Source: Solenopsis invicta
Taxonomy: Eukaryota; Arthropoda; Insecta; Hymenoptera; Formicidae
Direction: 5' to 3'
Length of the DNA: 64,000 nt
NCBI RefSeq assembly: GCF_016802725.1
Contig: NC_052665.1
Location: forward strand, 744,001-808,000
Positions 22,346 through 34,446 of this stretch are shown in pieces. Both the position numbers and the translations under genes were made by a program. The notes under the pieces were generated by a model. That model saw only the letters and a program-made list of their open reading frames with translations. It did no database searches and was not told the DNA's origin. Within the stretch, counting starts at the first letter, position 1. Every line of letters begins with the position of its first letter.

Positions 22346-23497
22346 TTTAATATTAATTTTGCTGTCCATGGACAGCAATATCCCTCACCCCAAAGATTAT
22401 CCATTTACGGCCATATTTCCAACTGTCTCAGAATGTCGCAAAAAACGTGCTTTTGTTTGCATAAAATATGTTGTGTGTAAATATTTAACAACTCACGCTC
22501 AAAAACGATTTATATTGTGCAAGCAAAACCGTGTTTTAATGTGCTATTATATAGGTAACAAATAGCCAGCAAACTTTGCGCTCAATACTCTTATTAATAA
22601 ACATGTAAGACGTATGCCAATTGAATGAACAATGTTCGTACATTGTTTGTATGACTTCCAAACTATTAAAATATAAATTTTAATAATAAGTAAAATTTAG
22701 AAATATAATTAATCCAAATAAATGTTTTCAAAAATGCACAATTACTTCTAAATTATAATGTAGAAGTATTGCAATATGAAAAATTATACATTTAAGATGG
22801 TAACATTTTAAATAAAGAATCAAACGGTTTTTGTGATAATTGTAAAATATTTATATCTCAAATTTATATTTATCTAATTTTTGACAAATGTTAGAGATTT
22901 ATTTTGTTAAAACTGCTTTGTTCTACGTATCATCTTAGCGCTATACTTATTTGCCATATTATATATAAATGAAACGTGTTATTATGGAAAATAATCTAGA
23001 AAATATTTGAAGGATAAATGTCTAGCAAATGAGGCGCAAGAAAGACTCCTGCGCAAGCAAAATCTTGTCCTAGAGCGTTGTCATATATAAATAACAAATC
23101 GCCAGCATATTGTACATACGTGATGCTTGCATATATTATACGCATATTGCATGCACATATTGTTAGCGTATTGATGTACAATATGTATGCATATTACTTG
23201 TTGATTTGGCATGCATCTCACTTGTTTATGACAAGAATGTTGCGAGTAAAGTTTCCTGGCGATTTGTTATTTATATGACAACGTACTAGGACAAGGTTTT
23301 GCTTGCGTGTAAGAATCTCTTTTGCGCGTGATTTGTTGGACATTTACCAGCCAAATGTTTTCTGGGTAATCATCGATTACCCAGGAACTCTCTATGCATA
23401 TAATAATAATTATAATCATACCGGTGATCAAAAAAATATTGTTTTAGAATGTAAATATGTAAACTTTTAGAATATTTAAATTGTGTGCAATAAATAG
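22346..23497. other. Copy B-specific segment
   Basis: It replaces 5400-5834 of copy A; the two share no obvious homology. It contains an imperfect inverted repeat at about 23010-23350. The left side has AAATGTCTAGCAAATGAGGC and ATCTTGTCCTAG; the right side has CTAGGACAAGGTTTTGCTTG and GGACATTTACCAGC. This resembles a diverged MITE. I see no convincing gene. Confidence 0.5.
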
Positions 23498-24033
23498 AGA
23501 GATATAACAATGCAATGTGTTTAAAATCAAATCAAATAAAGATTTAAATCATTTCTTTAATGTTTCCAATGTAAAAGAGCAAAAAAATAACATCAGAAAA
23601 AAATTTATTGAAAACATTTTTTATAATGTTTTAAATACTTTTTTTTAATAAGTAATATATATTATAAGCACCATAATTTCTCTCAAGTTTCTTTTTAATT
23701 ATTGATGAGGGAATAATAATTGAAATATTCTAAAAGTATAATATAATTAGATATAAATTATATACAGTATAATAATCCTCCTTTGCATGATTAATTTTTA
23801 ATTATTTATTGTTTAAAAAATAATTTTTTATCAAAATTATCTATTTAAAAAGATTTTTATGTTGAGACCAATAATCAATTAGTTTTACAGAACTTTCTAT
23901 TTCAATTATTGTCCAATAAATTTAAAATATAAAAAGCTAACTTATAATTAATTTTTTTCTAGATATTTTGTCTACTCAAACACAATTCGATATAGTTAAA
24001 TATATTGGTTATTGTAATTCAAACTGCGTTTCA

Positions 24034-25998
24034 ATGTCAATGATAAGAAGAATCACATTAGACGAGGAAATGAAAAAAAATCCTCAATTGAAGCTATCCG
24101 ATATACAATCACTGAGAGAATGGTGCGAGAAACAACCCCACTTACCAAAAATTGAGGATAGCTTTCTCGCTTTGTTTCTTCACAGAAATTATTATAACGT
24201 AGAATTTGCTAAAAATACAATCGAGAATTATTACACGACTAGGACGCATTTACCAAAATTATTTTGCAATCGAGATCCACTCGTTGAAAAAGAACTACAA
24301 CAAGCCTTCAAAGTCACGTAAGCAACTTTATCCATATTAGTGAAGTAATATACAATAGTAATAGTATAAATTCATATATTTATATGCATGCATGCATGTA
24401 CAACTCTCACAAACTGTTATAATTGTATTAATATGTAGATAACGTCATGTGTATAAAATCACTAATTTATAATATATGAGGTATTAAATATAATACACAT
24501 TTTTAAAAGTGTACTAAAAAATAAAATAATATTCGGATAAATAAAATAAATTTTACAAAGTATATAGGTATACTATATTTAATTGTAAGTTTTTAACAGT
24601 AATGAAGAATATTTTTACTAATATTTTTTATATCGTCTATTAATAAATTGAGATAAATCAATTTGATTTAAAAAGGCTTTTTTCCCCTCTGAATGGAGTA
24701 ACGAATGATGGTTACACGCTGATGTATGCAACACTTCTGGATGGTGATCCTTCACACTTTAACTTGAATGCAACAATCAAATATATCCTGATGTTAAGCG
24801 ACATTATTTATCTAACGGATGGTACAAATAATGGTTATGTCTTTATTGGCAATGCAGATAAACTATCTTTTGGTCATATCGCAAAAATAAGACCATTAGC
24901 AACCAAGATAGCTTTAGACTATATTCAAGAGGCAATGCCAGTACGTCTAAAAGACCTCCATGTCATAAACGTACCACCTGCCATGGAATTGCTCATGAAT
25001 ATTGCCAAACCTTTTATGAAGAAAGAAATGATAGACATGGTAAATATAACTGATTAATTTTATTGAAAATAAGTTTCATTGTAATTATTTATTATCAGTA
25101 TCCGCATTTTTAAGAAATGCGTTTATTAAATAATAGCAATTAAATAATTCTGTAATGTCACAAACCATTATTTTTAAACAATAATAAACAATTCTAAACA
25201 AAAAATAAGATTAAGATTAATAATGTGCACAAATGAAGAAAAACATTTTTTATTTTAAATATTATTTCAGCCAGAATATTGTTTGCAATATAAAGAATAT
25301 TCTTTACAATGTTGTGAAATGCTTGTTAGCAAAGTAAATTGCTTGTCGATTTAATTTATGATACTATGTATTCCAGCTTCTATTTATAACTATGTTTCAA
25401 GACCAACACGAAATCGACGTGCAGTTTACATGAAGTCTAGAAATTATAAAAATTCATAAAAATATTATTAAGCACCAAGACTCGACTTGATCAAACAATT
25501 GTTTTGTTTAATTATTTAATTCAATTATTTTTACGTTATTTTTAATTACTTTTATAGATTTAAATAAACTTAGAATTATGCAAAATATAATTTTTGAGCG
25601 TTATCGATAAACGTAAAAATATCTGTCTCCTTATATAAATATTAAAATTTTAATTTTAAAAATGAACCTCAAGTTTTAATACTACTATAATCTATTTGGT
25701 ATTCAAATAAATTTCTTCTAAATTTTTTTAACTTTTCTAGATACATTTTCATTCATCGTTGGAAAGCCTTTCCAAGTACATTTCGATAGACGCGCTGCCG
25801 AATGAGGCGTATGGAAATGGAGGTTCAATACAAGAATTAAACGAAATTCAAATAAAGCGAATCGAAGACTATCGTGAATGGTTCCTGCAGGACGAAGCAA
25901 CCGGACGTGTTAACGAAGCGTTGAGAATTGGCAAGAGCAAGTCAGCGAGTGATTTGTTCGGTGTAGAGGGTAACTTTAGAAAACTCGACATAGATTAA
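24034..25998 (+). CDS. CRAL-TRIO lipid-binding protein (alpha-tocopherol transfer protein-like), copy B
   Basis: Exons 24034-24317, 24694-25039 and 25741-25998 give 295 residues, with the same splice sites and phases as the copy at 6373. Comparing the pair I see three amino-acid differences (T13M, E75K, A188V going from A to B) and about four silent changes. No stop or frameshift is seen. The CRAL-TRIO-N bundle, lipid-binding core and DLFGVEGNF tail are all intact, so both copies look functional. T13M creates an extra in-frame ATG. The shared acceptor at 23961 (TTTTTCTAG) again suggests an upstream untranslated exon. AATAAA lies at about 26257. Confidence 0.9.
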
Positions 25999-26492
25999 TG
26001 AAACTGTAGATATAATCTTATAATATTTATAACTAACAATTTATAAACATATACAAATACGATTATAACTAATTATTACATTCTTATGTACGATTTCTTT
26101 TTGTAGTATTATTTTGTACTTTACAAGGTTTTACGTAAATATGTAATTGATGTGCAGTGTATCTATCTGAATCAATTCTCTGCAAAGGTTATGGAAGGTG
26201 TTGTAAACCCTAGTGATTTTTCGATTTTAAATAAATTAATAGATGGTAAAGGAAATAAATAGACTTTTTTTCTTAAAAAAAATTATTAATAATAAAAATC
26301 TCTTTATTCAAGACCGTTATATTTACTATACTTTATTAGTAATTCTTATAGAATAACTAAGAATTTGTTTAATATGATAACATAAAAAATCAAGTTTAAT
26401 TACAAAATTGGTTAGTAACAAAAAGTAAAAAAAGCTGCAGCAAAAATGAAATAATAAAATCGGTAGTCCATTTATCTATGATTAACCGTTAA

Positions 26493-27451
26493 ACACGTAA
26501 GTGGGTCTAAGAGACCCCATATAAAGTTTTGAACGCTTGCTATGTGAAGACGGAATGAGATAGGAAGTTCGAACCAAGACGTAAAAAAAGTTTGAAATCT
26601 TCTCTTTCGATTGATATGGTTGATCAACTTCTTTGGTCAACTAGAATTCGAACGGCACGGCAGCAAAATTTTGTTAGGGTCAATGCGACCTATATAGTGT
26701 GTAAGTGAAACTTTTTTTGTGAGTAGTTTACATAAAAAAGCTGGACAAAATACGTTCAAACAGGTCAATTCGCAGATGTTACTTGCATATACTCTGTCTA
26801 AAGTTGGAATACTATCAAATGCTCTAGAAAAAGGAGTTTTTCCAAAATATATCATGAAGCACATCAATTTTCAATTTTAGACACGATTTAATTAAAAATA
26901 CCTCATATTTGCCTTGTTACATAAGTACATTTTTTAATAGAAATGACAATGATAAAATTTTTTTTTTAAGTATAAATCTTTACTTTTAAAACGCCGTATT
27001 GTAAAGTTCTTCAAAGTTTTTTGTTGCAAAGATATGATTTTTTTTTTTAAGTGGATTTTTAGATGCCCAAAAATACCTCATATTCTCCATATTACATAAT
27101 TATACTTTTTAAAAGGAATGACTTTGCCAAATTTTATTTTGAAAGTGTGACTCTTTAGCTTTAAAACGCCGTATTTGAAAGTCCTTAAACGTTCTTTGTT
27201 GCGAAGATATGATTTTTTGACGGAAAAGTGGATTTTTGACCAATTTCTCATTTTTGCTTAATGGTTTTTTTTTTATAACTTCACAATAAATTATTTTTTG
27301 GCAATGCCGATTGTGCAGTCACACTCCTGAGATTTTGACCTTTAAAAAAAAATCGTAAAAAATATTGATTGTAATCAAAGTTATAGCTTCTTAAAGTTGA
27401 AAAAGTCTCCCAGACCCAAAAATGTTTCCGTATTTTACAGAATCAGTGTGT
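26493..27451. mobile_element. piggyBac-like non-autonomous element, copy B
   Basis: Flanked by TTAA (26489-26492 and 27452-27455). The left terminus is ACACGTAAGTGGGTCTAAG and the right end contains GTCTCCCAGACCC and CAGTGTGT. The two internal ~170-bp direct repeats are also present (about 26900-27055 and 27070-27235). Its right end coincides with the end of A/B homology. Confidence 0.55.
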
Positions 27452-27464
27452 TTAAGAGTTAATA

Positions 27465-30400
27465 GAAATTAACGTTTTTTTAGTGAAAGAATACGTACAT
27501 GACTAAAATTTTGCGATATTCATATTCACCATGTAAATAATATCTATCTGATATGTCACACGAGCAAAAACAATATTAAACAATAAAAAAGAGTTGGTAA
27601 AGAAAAAAAATTTTTTTAAGCATGACGCGATTACGCGTCATGTTTAAAAAATCTTTCAAATTTTTTATATAATAAAGTATTTATTAACGATCCATAAGAT
27701 AAATGTGTACAACAGCTTTTCATATCAAAATAAATAATATGTTACGTTCGTTTTTCTAAATTTTATTATATTGTATATTTTAGACAAACTGTACAAAGTT
27801 TGAGTAATTTATAGATATATCGGTATATTTTAATAAAATCACGATTTTACGTCATGAATAAATATAATGAAATATTTATGATTAGGCCGTTAAGAAACCG
27901 TGAGACACTGTATTTTTTTTTTTACTAAAACAATTTGAAATCTAAAGTCCAATCAAGACAGACAATAATTTTCTTACAAACCTTTTTTAAAATATTAATT
28001 TTTTACTATAATATTTTTTAAATATTTAATAAAACATTGTTTGCTAATCGGATGTTTAGTTCGTAGTCTGTAGTTTGTATCCGGACTTGAACAAATAAAA
28101 CCTTAAATGTTAATCACTATATCGTGCATTCTGACACTGCTACTAAGGTTATAGAATATGAATTAATATACATTTTTGTAAAAAAATGTTTTCCTTAGCA
28201 AACAAAAGCTAGGTATCAGATGTTAAATGTTAAAATAATATTACATACATCACTATCAGTTTATTAAAATGTTAATCCAGCTTTTACAAAACTGACTTAT
28301 TAAAAATTCAAACTTTTATATATAATTATTTTGTTATAAGTATAGTTGCGTACGTGCTTGCAAAAATTACAATAAATGTTATAATAAAAAAAATATAAAT
28401 TTTGACAATATTTTTGATAAAGTATATTAAAAATAAAAACTTAAAAAAAGACTTGCTAAAAATGTAACTATTAAAAATTATAGTATTATATGGTATGTTA
28501 AAATTTCTATTATATTTAAAACATTTTGTCCAAAATTGTTCAATAAATATAGCGACTGCAACGTTTTTTTTTTCAATGAATAAATAGTTAAACGTACAAA
28601 ATATAAAATAAATTATTTTGGTTAAATATTTTTTTACTTACCCATGATGCAAATGCAAATCTATTAAATTCGTTGCTCAACTAGTTAAAAAATGTAGACA
28701 TCGATTATATAATCCTAATAAAACTTAATGCCTAATTTAATTTTTTATCAACAAGTTTATTCGTGTACAGAATTGCAAATAAAATAAATTTCTTGCATTT
28801 TTAAGATTATTTTCTAAACTTTTGCTGTGTATATAGTTTTTTATAAATATATTATTGCAATATTAAATAAAACTAATTAAAATAAATATTATTTCACCAC
28901 ATTAGCAAGTTTAATATATTTATAACATGTAAATTGCGCTTTCTTATCTGTATCTACATTTTTTCCAAAAGATAGTAACTGCGTGTAGTAGCTCAAAGTA
29001 AAAAATGGAAAAAAAATTAATGTCGAATCAACATCGATTTGATGTCGAAATCGTCAAACTGATGTCATTTTGAGATAGATCATGCTGGAAGCGACTATCA
29101 GATGTTCCGATTAATCTCTGTATACAGGGTGTTTGTTGAAAAGCGCCCACTAATAATGTTATTCCTTGCTAAAAACTGAGTCGAAAAATCTTGAATCATT
29201 TTTTTCTTTTATGCTTAATAAAGCAGTAATTATTGAGTAAAACTAATCCAATCAGCGTCATCCTTTAAATAGACATACAATGAAGTTGTAGAGGTAACTA
29301 ATAACATAGCGGCGAGCGCTCACGTATACACTATCAGGCGCGCGGTTCACCGACGTACGTCTGTTTAAAGGACGGCGCTGATAGAATTAGCTTTACTCAT
29401 TAATTACTGCTTTATTAATCATCATGTAAAAAAATGGTTTAAGACTTTTTAACTCAATTTTTAGTAAGGAATATGTAATTAGTGGGCGCTTTTTAAGAAA
29501 CACTTTGTATATCACAAATTGACAACGTAATGCATTTTTCCTAGATTTGTCTTAATACTAGTTTACTGCATTATTTATTAGCGTAACGTAATCTTCGGCA
29601 CGCCAATGACAAAGATTATTTCACATGGCATTCACGTTTTTCTTATAGTCACTCTAGTACACTTGAATAGATATAATTTCTTCTTGATGACACAAATGCT
29701 TTTAAAGTGCGTCACATATTTAATAATAAAGTACTATATAGATATAATTTGCTTTAACTTGCTTATAAAACGACAAAAATTTATACAGATTACATTTATA
29801 TAGACTAAAAGGTCTTATTATTTTTTATTTCAGGTCATTTATACATCTTGAATCAATCAATATTTTTTTGACACGTCTGTATAGATTTTAGATTTGCAAA
29901 TAATTGATTATTTTACAATAGTTACAAAAATATCTTTTCTAACGTTTAAAAAAGAATTTGTAAAAAACATTTGAGTGTCAAAAAATAAATAGACTAAATT
30001 TCAAGTTTATAATATTTATACCTTTTTTAAAGAAAATTTCTAAAGAAACAATATTAAAATGGTACCAAAAATAAAAATACTCTTTAATTTATTCTTAAAT
30101 ATTGACAGAGATATAGATAATCTGTTATATAAATAAGCGATACGGTTAATAAATCACGTGCAACAAATAAATATTAGTACTGATATACATATATATATAA
30201 ATGTGTGTGTATAATGAGTTTTTACTTTTTTAATTATCTAAGAATATCGTGTTTTTGTCAGTATTAATAAAGCGCAATGTTTAGTTTCTGACAAATTGTC
30301 ATTTTAAAAGATCTGTATCAGTATCAGCAATTTTCTTGTATTTTCCTGTATATTTTAATTTTTATATTACACGTATAAGTACGAGAAATACTCGTAATAA

Positions 30401-31537
30401 ATTTGTACATGTTAGACATTTGTCGCTAGATTGCGTGTCTAATTTTTGCTGATTAAGAAAACTATATAGTGCGTATTACAAAATAAAGTGGTATATGTTT
30501 TTTACTTATCATTTCCCACTCCTAAATAACACGTTATGTTAAAACGTATTCAACTGTCATGCAATCCGTTTGCTATTTCGCCATTGGTGCAGTTTAAAAG
30601 GTCTAGTCTACTGAATCAAAACGCATATTCCAATCAGTATTTTCTCAGACGTCGAATCAAACTGAACTCTTCACACCGATAGCTTATATAAATATATATC
30701 TCAGGTAAATAAAATGAATTCATTAAAGAGTAGCTTTATTCGTTACACTAATAAATTAATAAATCACGTTAATAATAATACGCACATTAGAGATGCACGA
30801 ATAATGCGAATTTGAATCTGATTTAATTTATTTTCAAATCTAAAAGAATTCGAATAGTTTGAGAATTTTGAACCATCGACAATTCTATTTCGAATCGATC
30901 GTTCGTTTTGATCCATTTCATTTCATTTATATGTACAGCTCGCGCGACCAATCAACGTGCCTCATTGTTTGTCGTTTCCTATAATTCTTCTATCGTTTGA
31001 AAGTTTCATAACTTGCAAAGTATTATATTTTTCCACAATAAAATTTTTTTACATTTTTTCTGGGAACGGAAAGTCTTATAGAAGCATTAATATTACGTAT
31101 TTCGACTTGATTGCGGTACTTTAAGGCCGACGAGTATGTGACACGCAGCGAATAAGCTAGAGTATAAACATTATTATCTCATCACTAAGAATCTCATCAC
31201 TCATTATATTAACCTTGTGCTTGACAACTGAGATATTATTATTTCTAACAGCATAAGATATCGTATAAATATCCTAGAATATTATAGATGTCGTACGAAT
31301 ATTTGTACAATATCATAATATAGTATATTTATACGTATATTTATACGATATCACAATAGTCATTAGATTTCATGTACTGTTAGGGTAGGCATGCCAATTA
31401 ATTTCCGCTTTTCGACGTTCAACGAGATACATTTCACCTTTGCTACGATGCAATGTATCATATAAGTTGTGCATTTCTGGACTTTATTAAGATTGTTAAT
31501 TTTACTTCCATAGAAAAATATAATTTTAAAGTGAACG
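27465..31537. other. Intergenic region upstream of the third CRAL-TRIO gene
   Basis: AT-rich sequence without recognisable coding content except a MITE at 29125-29507. Around 30789-30900 an isolated AGAGATGCACGAATA motif resembles one end of a hAT MITE, but no partner end was found. A frame at 29606-29803 has no features. Confidence 0.5.
29125..29507. mobile_element. MITE with long inverted repeats and TA target sites
   Basis: The left end reads CAGGGTGTTTGTTGAAAAGC and the right end, inward, CAAAGTGTTTCTTAAAAAGC. TA flanks both sides (29123-29124 and 29508-29509). The arms match over about 170 bp with scattered differences, including GCGCCCACTAAT and AATAAAGCAGTAATTA. The TA duplication suggests the Tc1/mariner superfamily. 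It carries no gene. Confidence 0.85.
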
Positions 31538-33114
31538 ATGGCTACAATAGACCTAGTACCGTTCGAGGAGGAGCTGAAGAAGAATCCCGAATTGAAAGAG
31601 TCAGATATACAAATGTTGAGAGAATGGTGCGAAAAGCAACCTCATCTGCCCAAACTATCAGATAGCGAATTAGCATTGTTCTTGCATAGCAATTATTATC
31701 GTCTCGAACCGACGAAAACTTCTATCGATACTTTCTTCACGGTCAGAAGTCACGTACCCGAGTTCTTCTGCAATCGAGATCCTATTAACAACAAGGATCT
31801 TAAAAAATCAATTGAAACAGTGTAAGTGTATTTATGATTCACAATATCTTCTTTCTTTTTCTTTTTTAATTATTTGTTACATTCGTAGAACATGTTATAT
31901 GTGATAAGTGGATGTGCAGCGATATTTCTCGCAGAAAAAATTCACGCGCAAACTAAAAACAATCTTATTTTCAACAGGACAGATCAAATTCTGGATGGAA
32001 CTACTAAAGAAGGCTACAAAATCATTTACGGAAGACTCCTGGATAGCGATCCATCACATTTCGTTTACAATGACGCTATGAAATTGCTAAATATGGTAAT
32101 CGATCTGTGGCTCTATACGGAAGGCACTACCTCTGGCCACATAATATTATTCGACATGAAGAACGTTTCTTTTGGCCACGTCGGTCGTTTGAGCCCTATG
32201 GGCCTAAAGAAATTCCTTTACTATTTGCAAGAGGGATTACCTGTTAGATTGAAGGGCTTCCATTTCATGAATGCTTCTCCAGTATTAGATGTTATCTTGA
32301 ATATGATGAGACCTTTCATGAAAAAGCAGCTATTGGATATGGTAAGATTGAAATCAATGTCATTGCTGATCAATTGTCCCACATATTAAAAACGAGAAAG
32401 TAAAAAATAAAATTCCTATTTGATATAAATGAAACCATAAGAATTTTAACTAAAAGTATTTGTAAACGTAAGATCTATTTTGTCTCATTTTTTTTATATA
32501 ATTAAAGAATTGTGTATATTTTAAATTTTATTGAATATACCTAATATTAATATTAATTGAGTAAATATTAATTGATTTTTGAAAAAAATATAAAAGTACT
32601 TCTTTTTTTTTTTTTAGAAATGACTCAAGATAAATTTTAGAAATATTGCATTTTTAAGCGCAATTATAAATGTGTATTGCATTCCACTCTCCTTTTTCTC
32701 TTAATTTATTAAAAAATAAATATTTTATTTTATTGTTTTATAATACATATTTTAGTTTCTGTCTTCTTGGAAAAAAAATTGTGTGAAAGATAATATAATT
32801 CAATGCAGAAAGCACCGAATATAAAAATCATTGAAATTTCTATTTTCAAATTTTAGCTTCATATGCACAGCACGACTGACACTCTAGAAAAATTCATACC
32901 GCTCGAAGTTCTTCCGAATGAGGCAGGTGGTCAAGCTGGTCCTATACAGGATTTACATAACAAACAAGTGAAAAAACTGGAAGCTCACATTCCTTGGTTT
33001 CAAGAAGAAGAAGCTACTAAACGTGTCAATGAATCACTACGACCGGGCAAGGCAAAGACAGCAACAGATTTGTTTGGCGTTGAAGGAAGCTTCAAGAAGC
33101 TCGAGATTGATTGA
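31538..33114 (+). CDS. CRAL-TRIO lipid-binding protein (alpha-tocopherol transfer protein-like), diverged paralogue
   Basis: Three exons, 31538-31821, 31978-32341 and 32857-33114, give 301 residues. Donors are GTAAGT and GTAAGA; acceptors are TTTTCAACAG and AAATTTTAG. Exon 1 (284 nt) and exon 3 (258 nt) have exactly the same lengths and phases as in the two upstream copies. Exon 2 is 18 nt longer at its start (DQILDGTTKEGYK). Residues 27-38 carry LREWCEKQPHLP and 77-82 FCNRDP of the CRAL-TRIO-N part. The core has GHIILFDMKNVSFGHVGR, and the tail ends DLFGVEGSFKKLEID. The three genes lie in tandem in one orientation, so this is the likely older member from which the A/B pair diverged. Ligand unknown. 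Confidence 0.92.
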
Positions 33115-34320
33115 TCGAATAATCAGATCTGGTACTTAACATCGATGGTACATTACTTTTTAAGAATACGATAACAGTACAGTTTTCGAAAATATTATAC
33201 TATTTTACATTTATTAACATAATATTGAGTCAAATTTAAATTAATAACATAAAAAATATAGTATTGTAATAATATTGTATTATAGTAATAACTATACTAC
33301 AGTTGTTGATTAGATTAGTCATTAGATTAAGTCTGTAATAAATAGATTTATCATAATTATATGTACTTCACATTTACTTAATTAAATAATTAAATTTCTT
33401 ATTTGCGTTTTTTCGATTGTCGCGCGTTCAGATACGTGTGTCTGAATATTTTTCCGTGCAACAATCGAATTTAGTTATTAATCCCAATATTTAATAACAG
33501 ATTTGAGAACAAAATTATTTAATTTCTAAATTTATGTTAATTTCTAAAAAGATTAATGTCGAATTCAAGTTAAGAAAGTGTTATTCTCATTTAGAATAAT
33601 TCTGAACGTCCTAGTTTTAATAAAATGTAAAACAAACGTTGCCATCTTTATCTTACCCAACAAATAAATGAGATAATTATAAATTTAATTTATTGCATAA
33701 GACGTAAATATTTGCATAATTATTACGATTAAATCTTAGCCTATCGTAATTACTATAAATAAGTGCGCAAATAAATTTTGGTGCCTCTTTTTCTAATTTA
33801 ATTTAATTAAATATTTAATGTTTTGATACATCCGTTTAAATTGATATAAACGATAGATTATTTGAAATCTTGGTTTACTTGAAAAATGTTTGCACTTAAA
33901 AGAAATAAATTAATATACATTTAAGCGTTGAGAGAAAGAGAGAAAGACAAAGATGTAAAAAAAAAATACAAAAAATGCAAGCAAAACTTAACGAACAAGC
34001 ATATTGATTTATATTTTAATATCAAAGAAGATTACTGCGAAAATAATAAAATAAAAGTAAATTGTGCGCATTTCTTAATAATTTACAATTAACAATTTAC
34101 AAAATATTTGTAAAATATTTGTACAACCTACAGATTTGTCTTCATACGTAATAATATAAAATTATAAATATATTGCGTGTAATATTTTTTACAATTTTTT
34201 GCATAATTTCCTTTTCTCAAAATTTGTTGACTAAAAAAGAGATAATATATATAAATTTTATGTATACGTAATTTTTCTACCTAACTATTAATTTAACGTC
34301 AAGTGTCTAAATATGGAAAT
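33115..34320. other. Intergenic, nothing recognised
   Basis: AT-rich spacer holding the 3' end of the CRAL-TRIO gene (AATAAATAG at about 33338) and the promoter region of the cuticular protein gene. No repeats or frames of note. Confidence 0.5.
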
Positions 34321-34324
34321 GTTA

Positions 34325-34331
34325 TATAAAA
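34325..34331 (+). promoter_or_regulatory. TATA box of the cuticular protein gene
   Basis: TATAAAA lies 122 bp before the first ATG (34447). Strong TATA boxes are common in insect cuticular protein genes. Confidence 0.6.
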
Positions 34332-34446
34332 CCTCGTCCAGTGTGAAGAAACCTTTACAATACCTCCATTTCGACAGTTTCTTATAATACTTTCACCTTC
34401 AAGCTATTCTCGCAGTAAACGACAAAACGTGCGTGTGAATATATCG

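Larger units (their letters stand above)
18835..27455. repeat. Segmental duplication, copy B
   Basis: Partner of the block at 1-9797. It carries the complete upstream transposon stack and the second near-identical CRAL-TRIO gene. It lacks the two A-specific insertions and shows their empty target sites. It has its own segment at 22346-23497. Homology ends at about 27461, a few bases past the right end of a piggyBac-like element. Confidence 0.93.

Noticed and set aside
22067..22480. 137-codon open frame
   Set aside because: It crosses the hairpin at 22062-22284, and its first part is matched by the opposite-strand frame of the palindrome. It has no domain and is broken in the sister copy.
30789..30900. 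Possible hAT end (AGAGATGCACGAATA)
   Set aside because: Only one end was found, with no partner and no 8-bp duplication.
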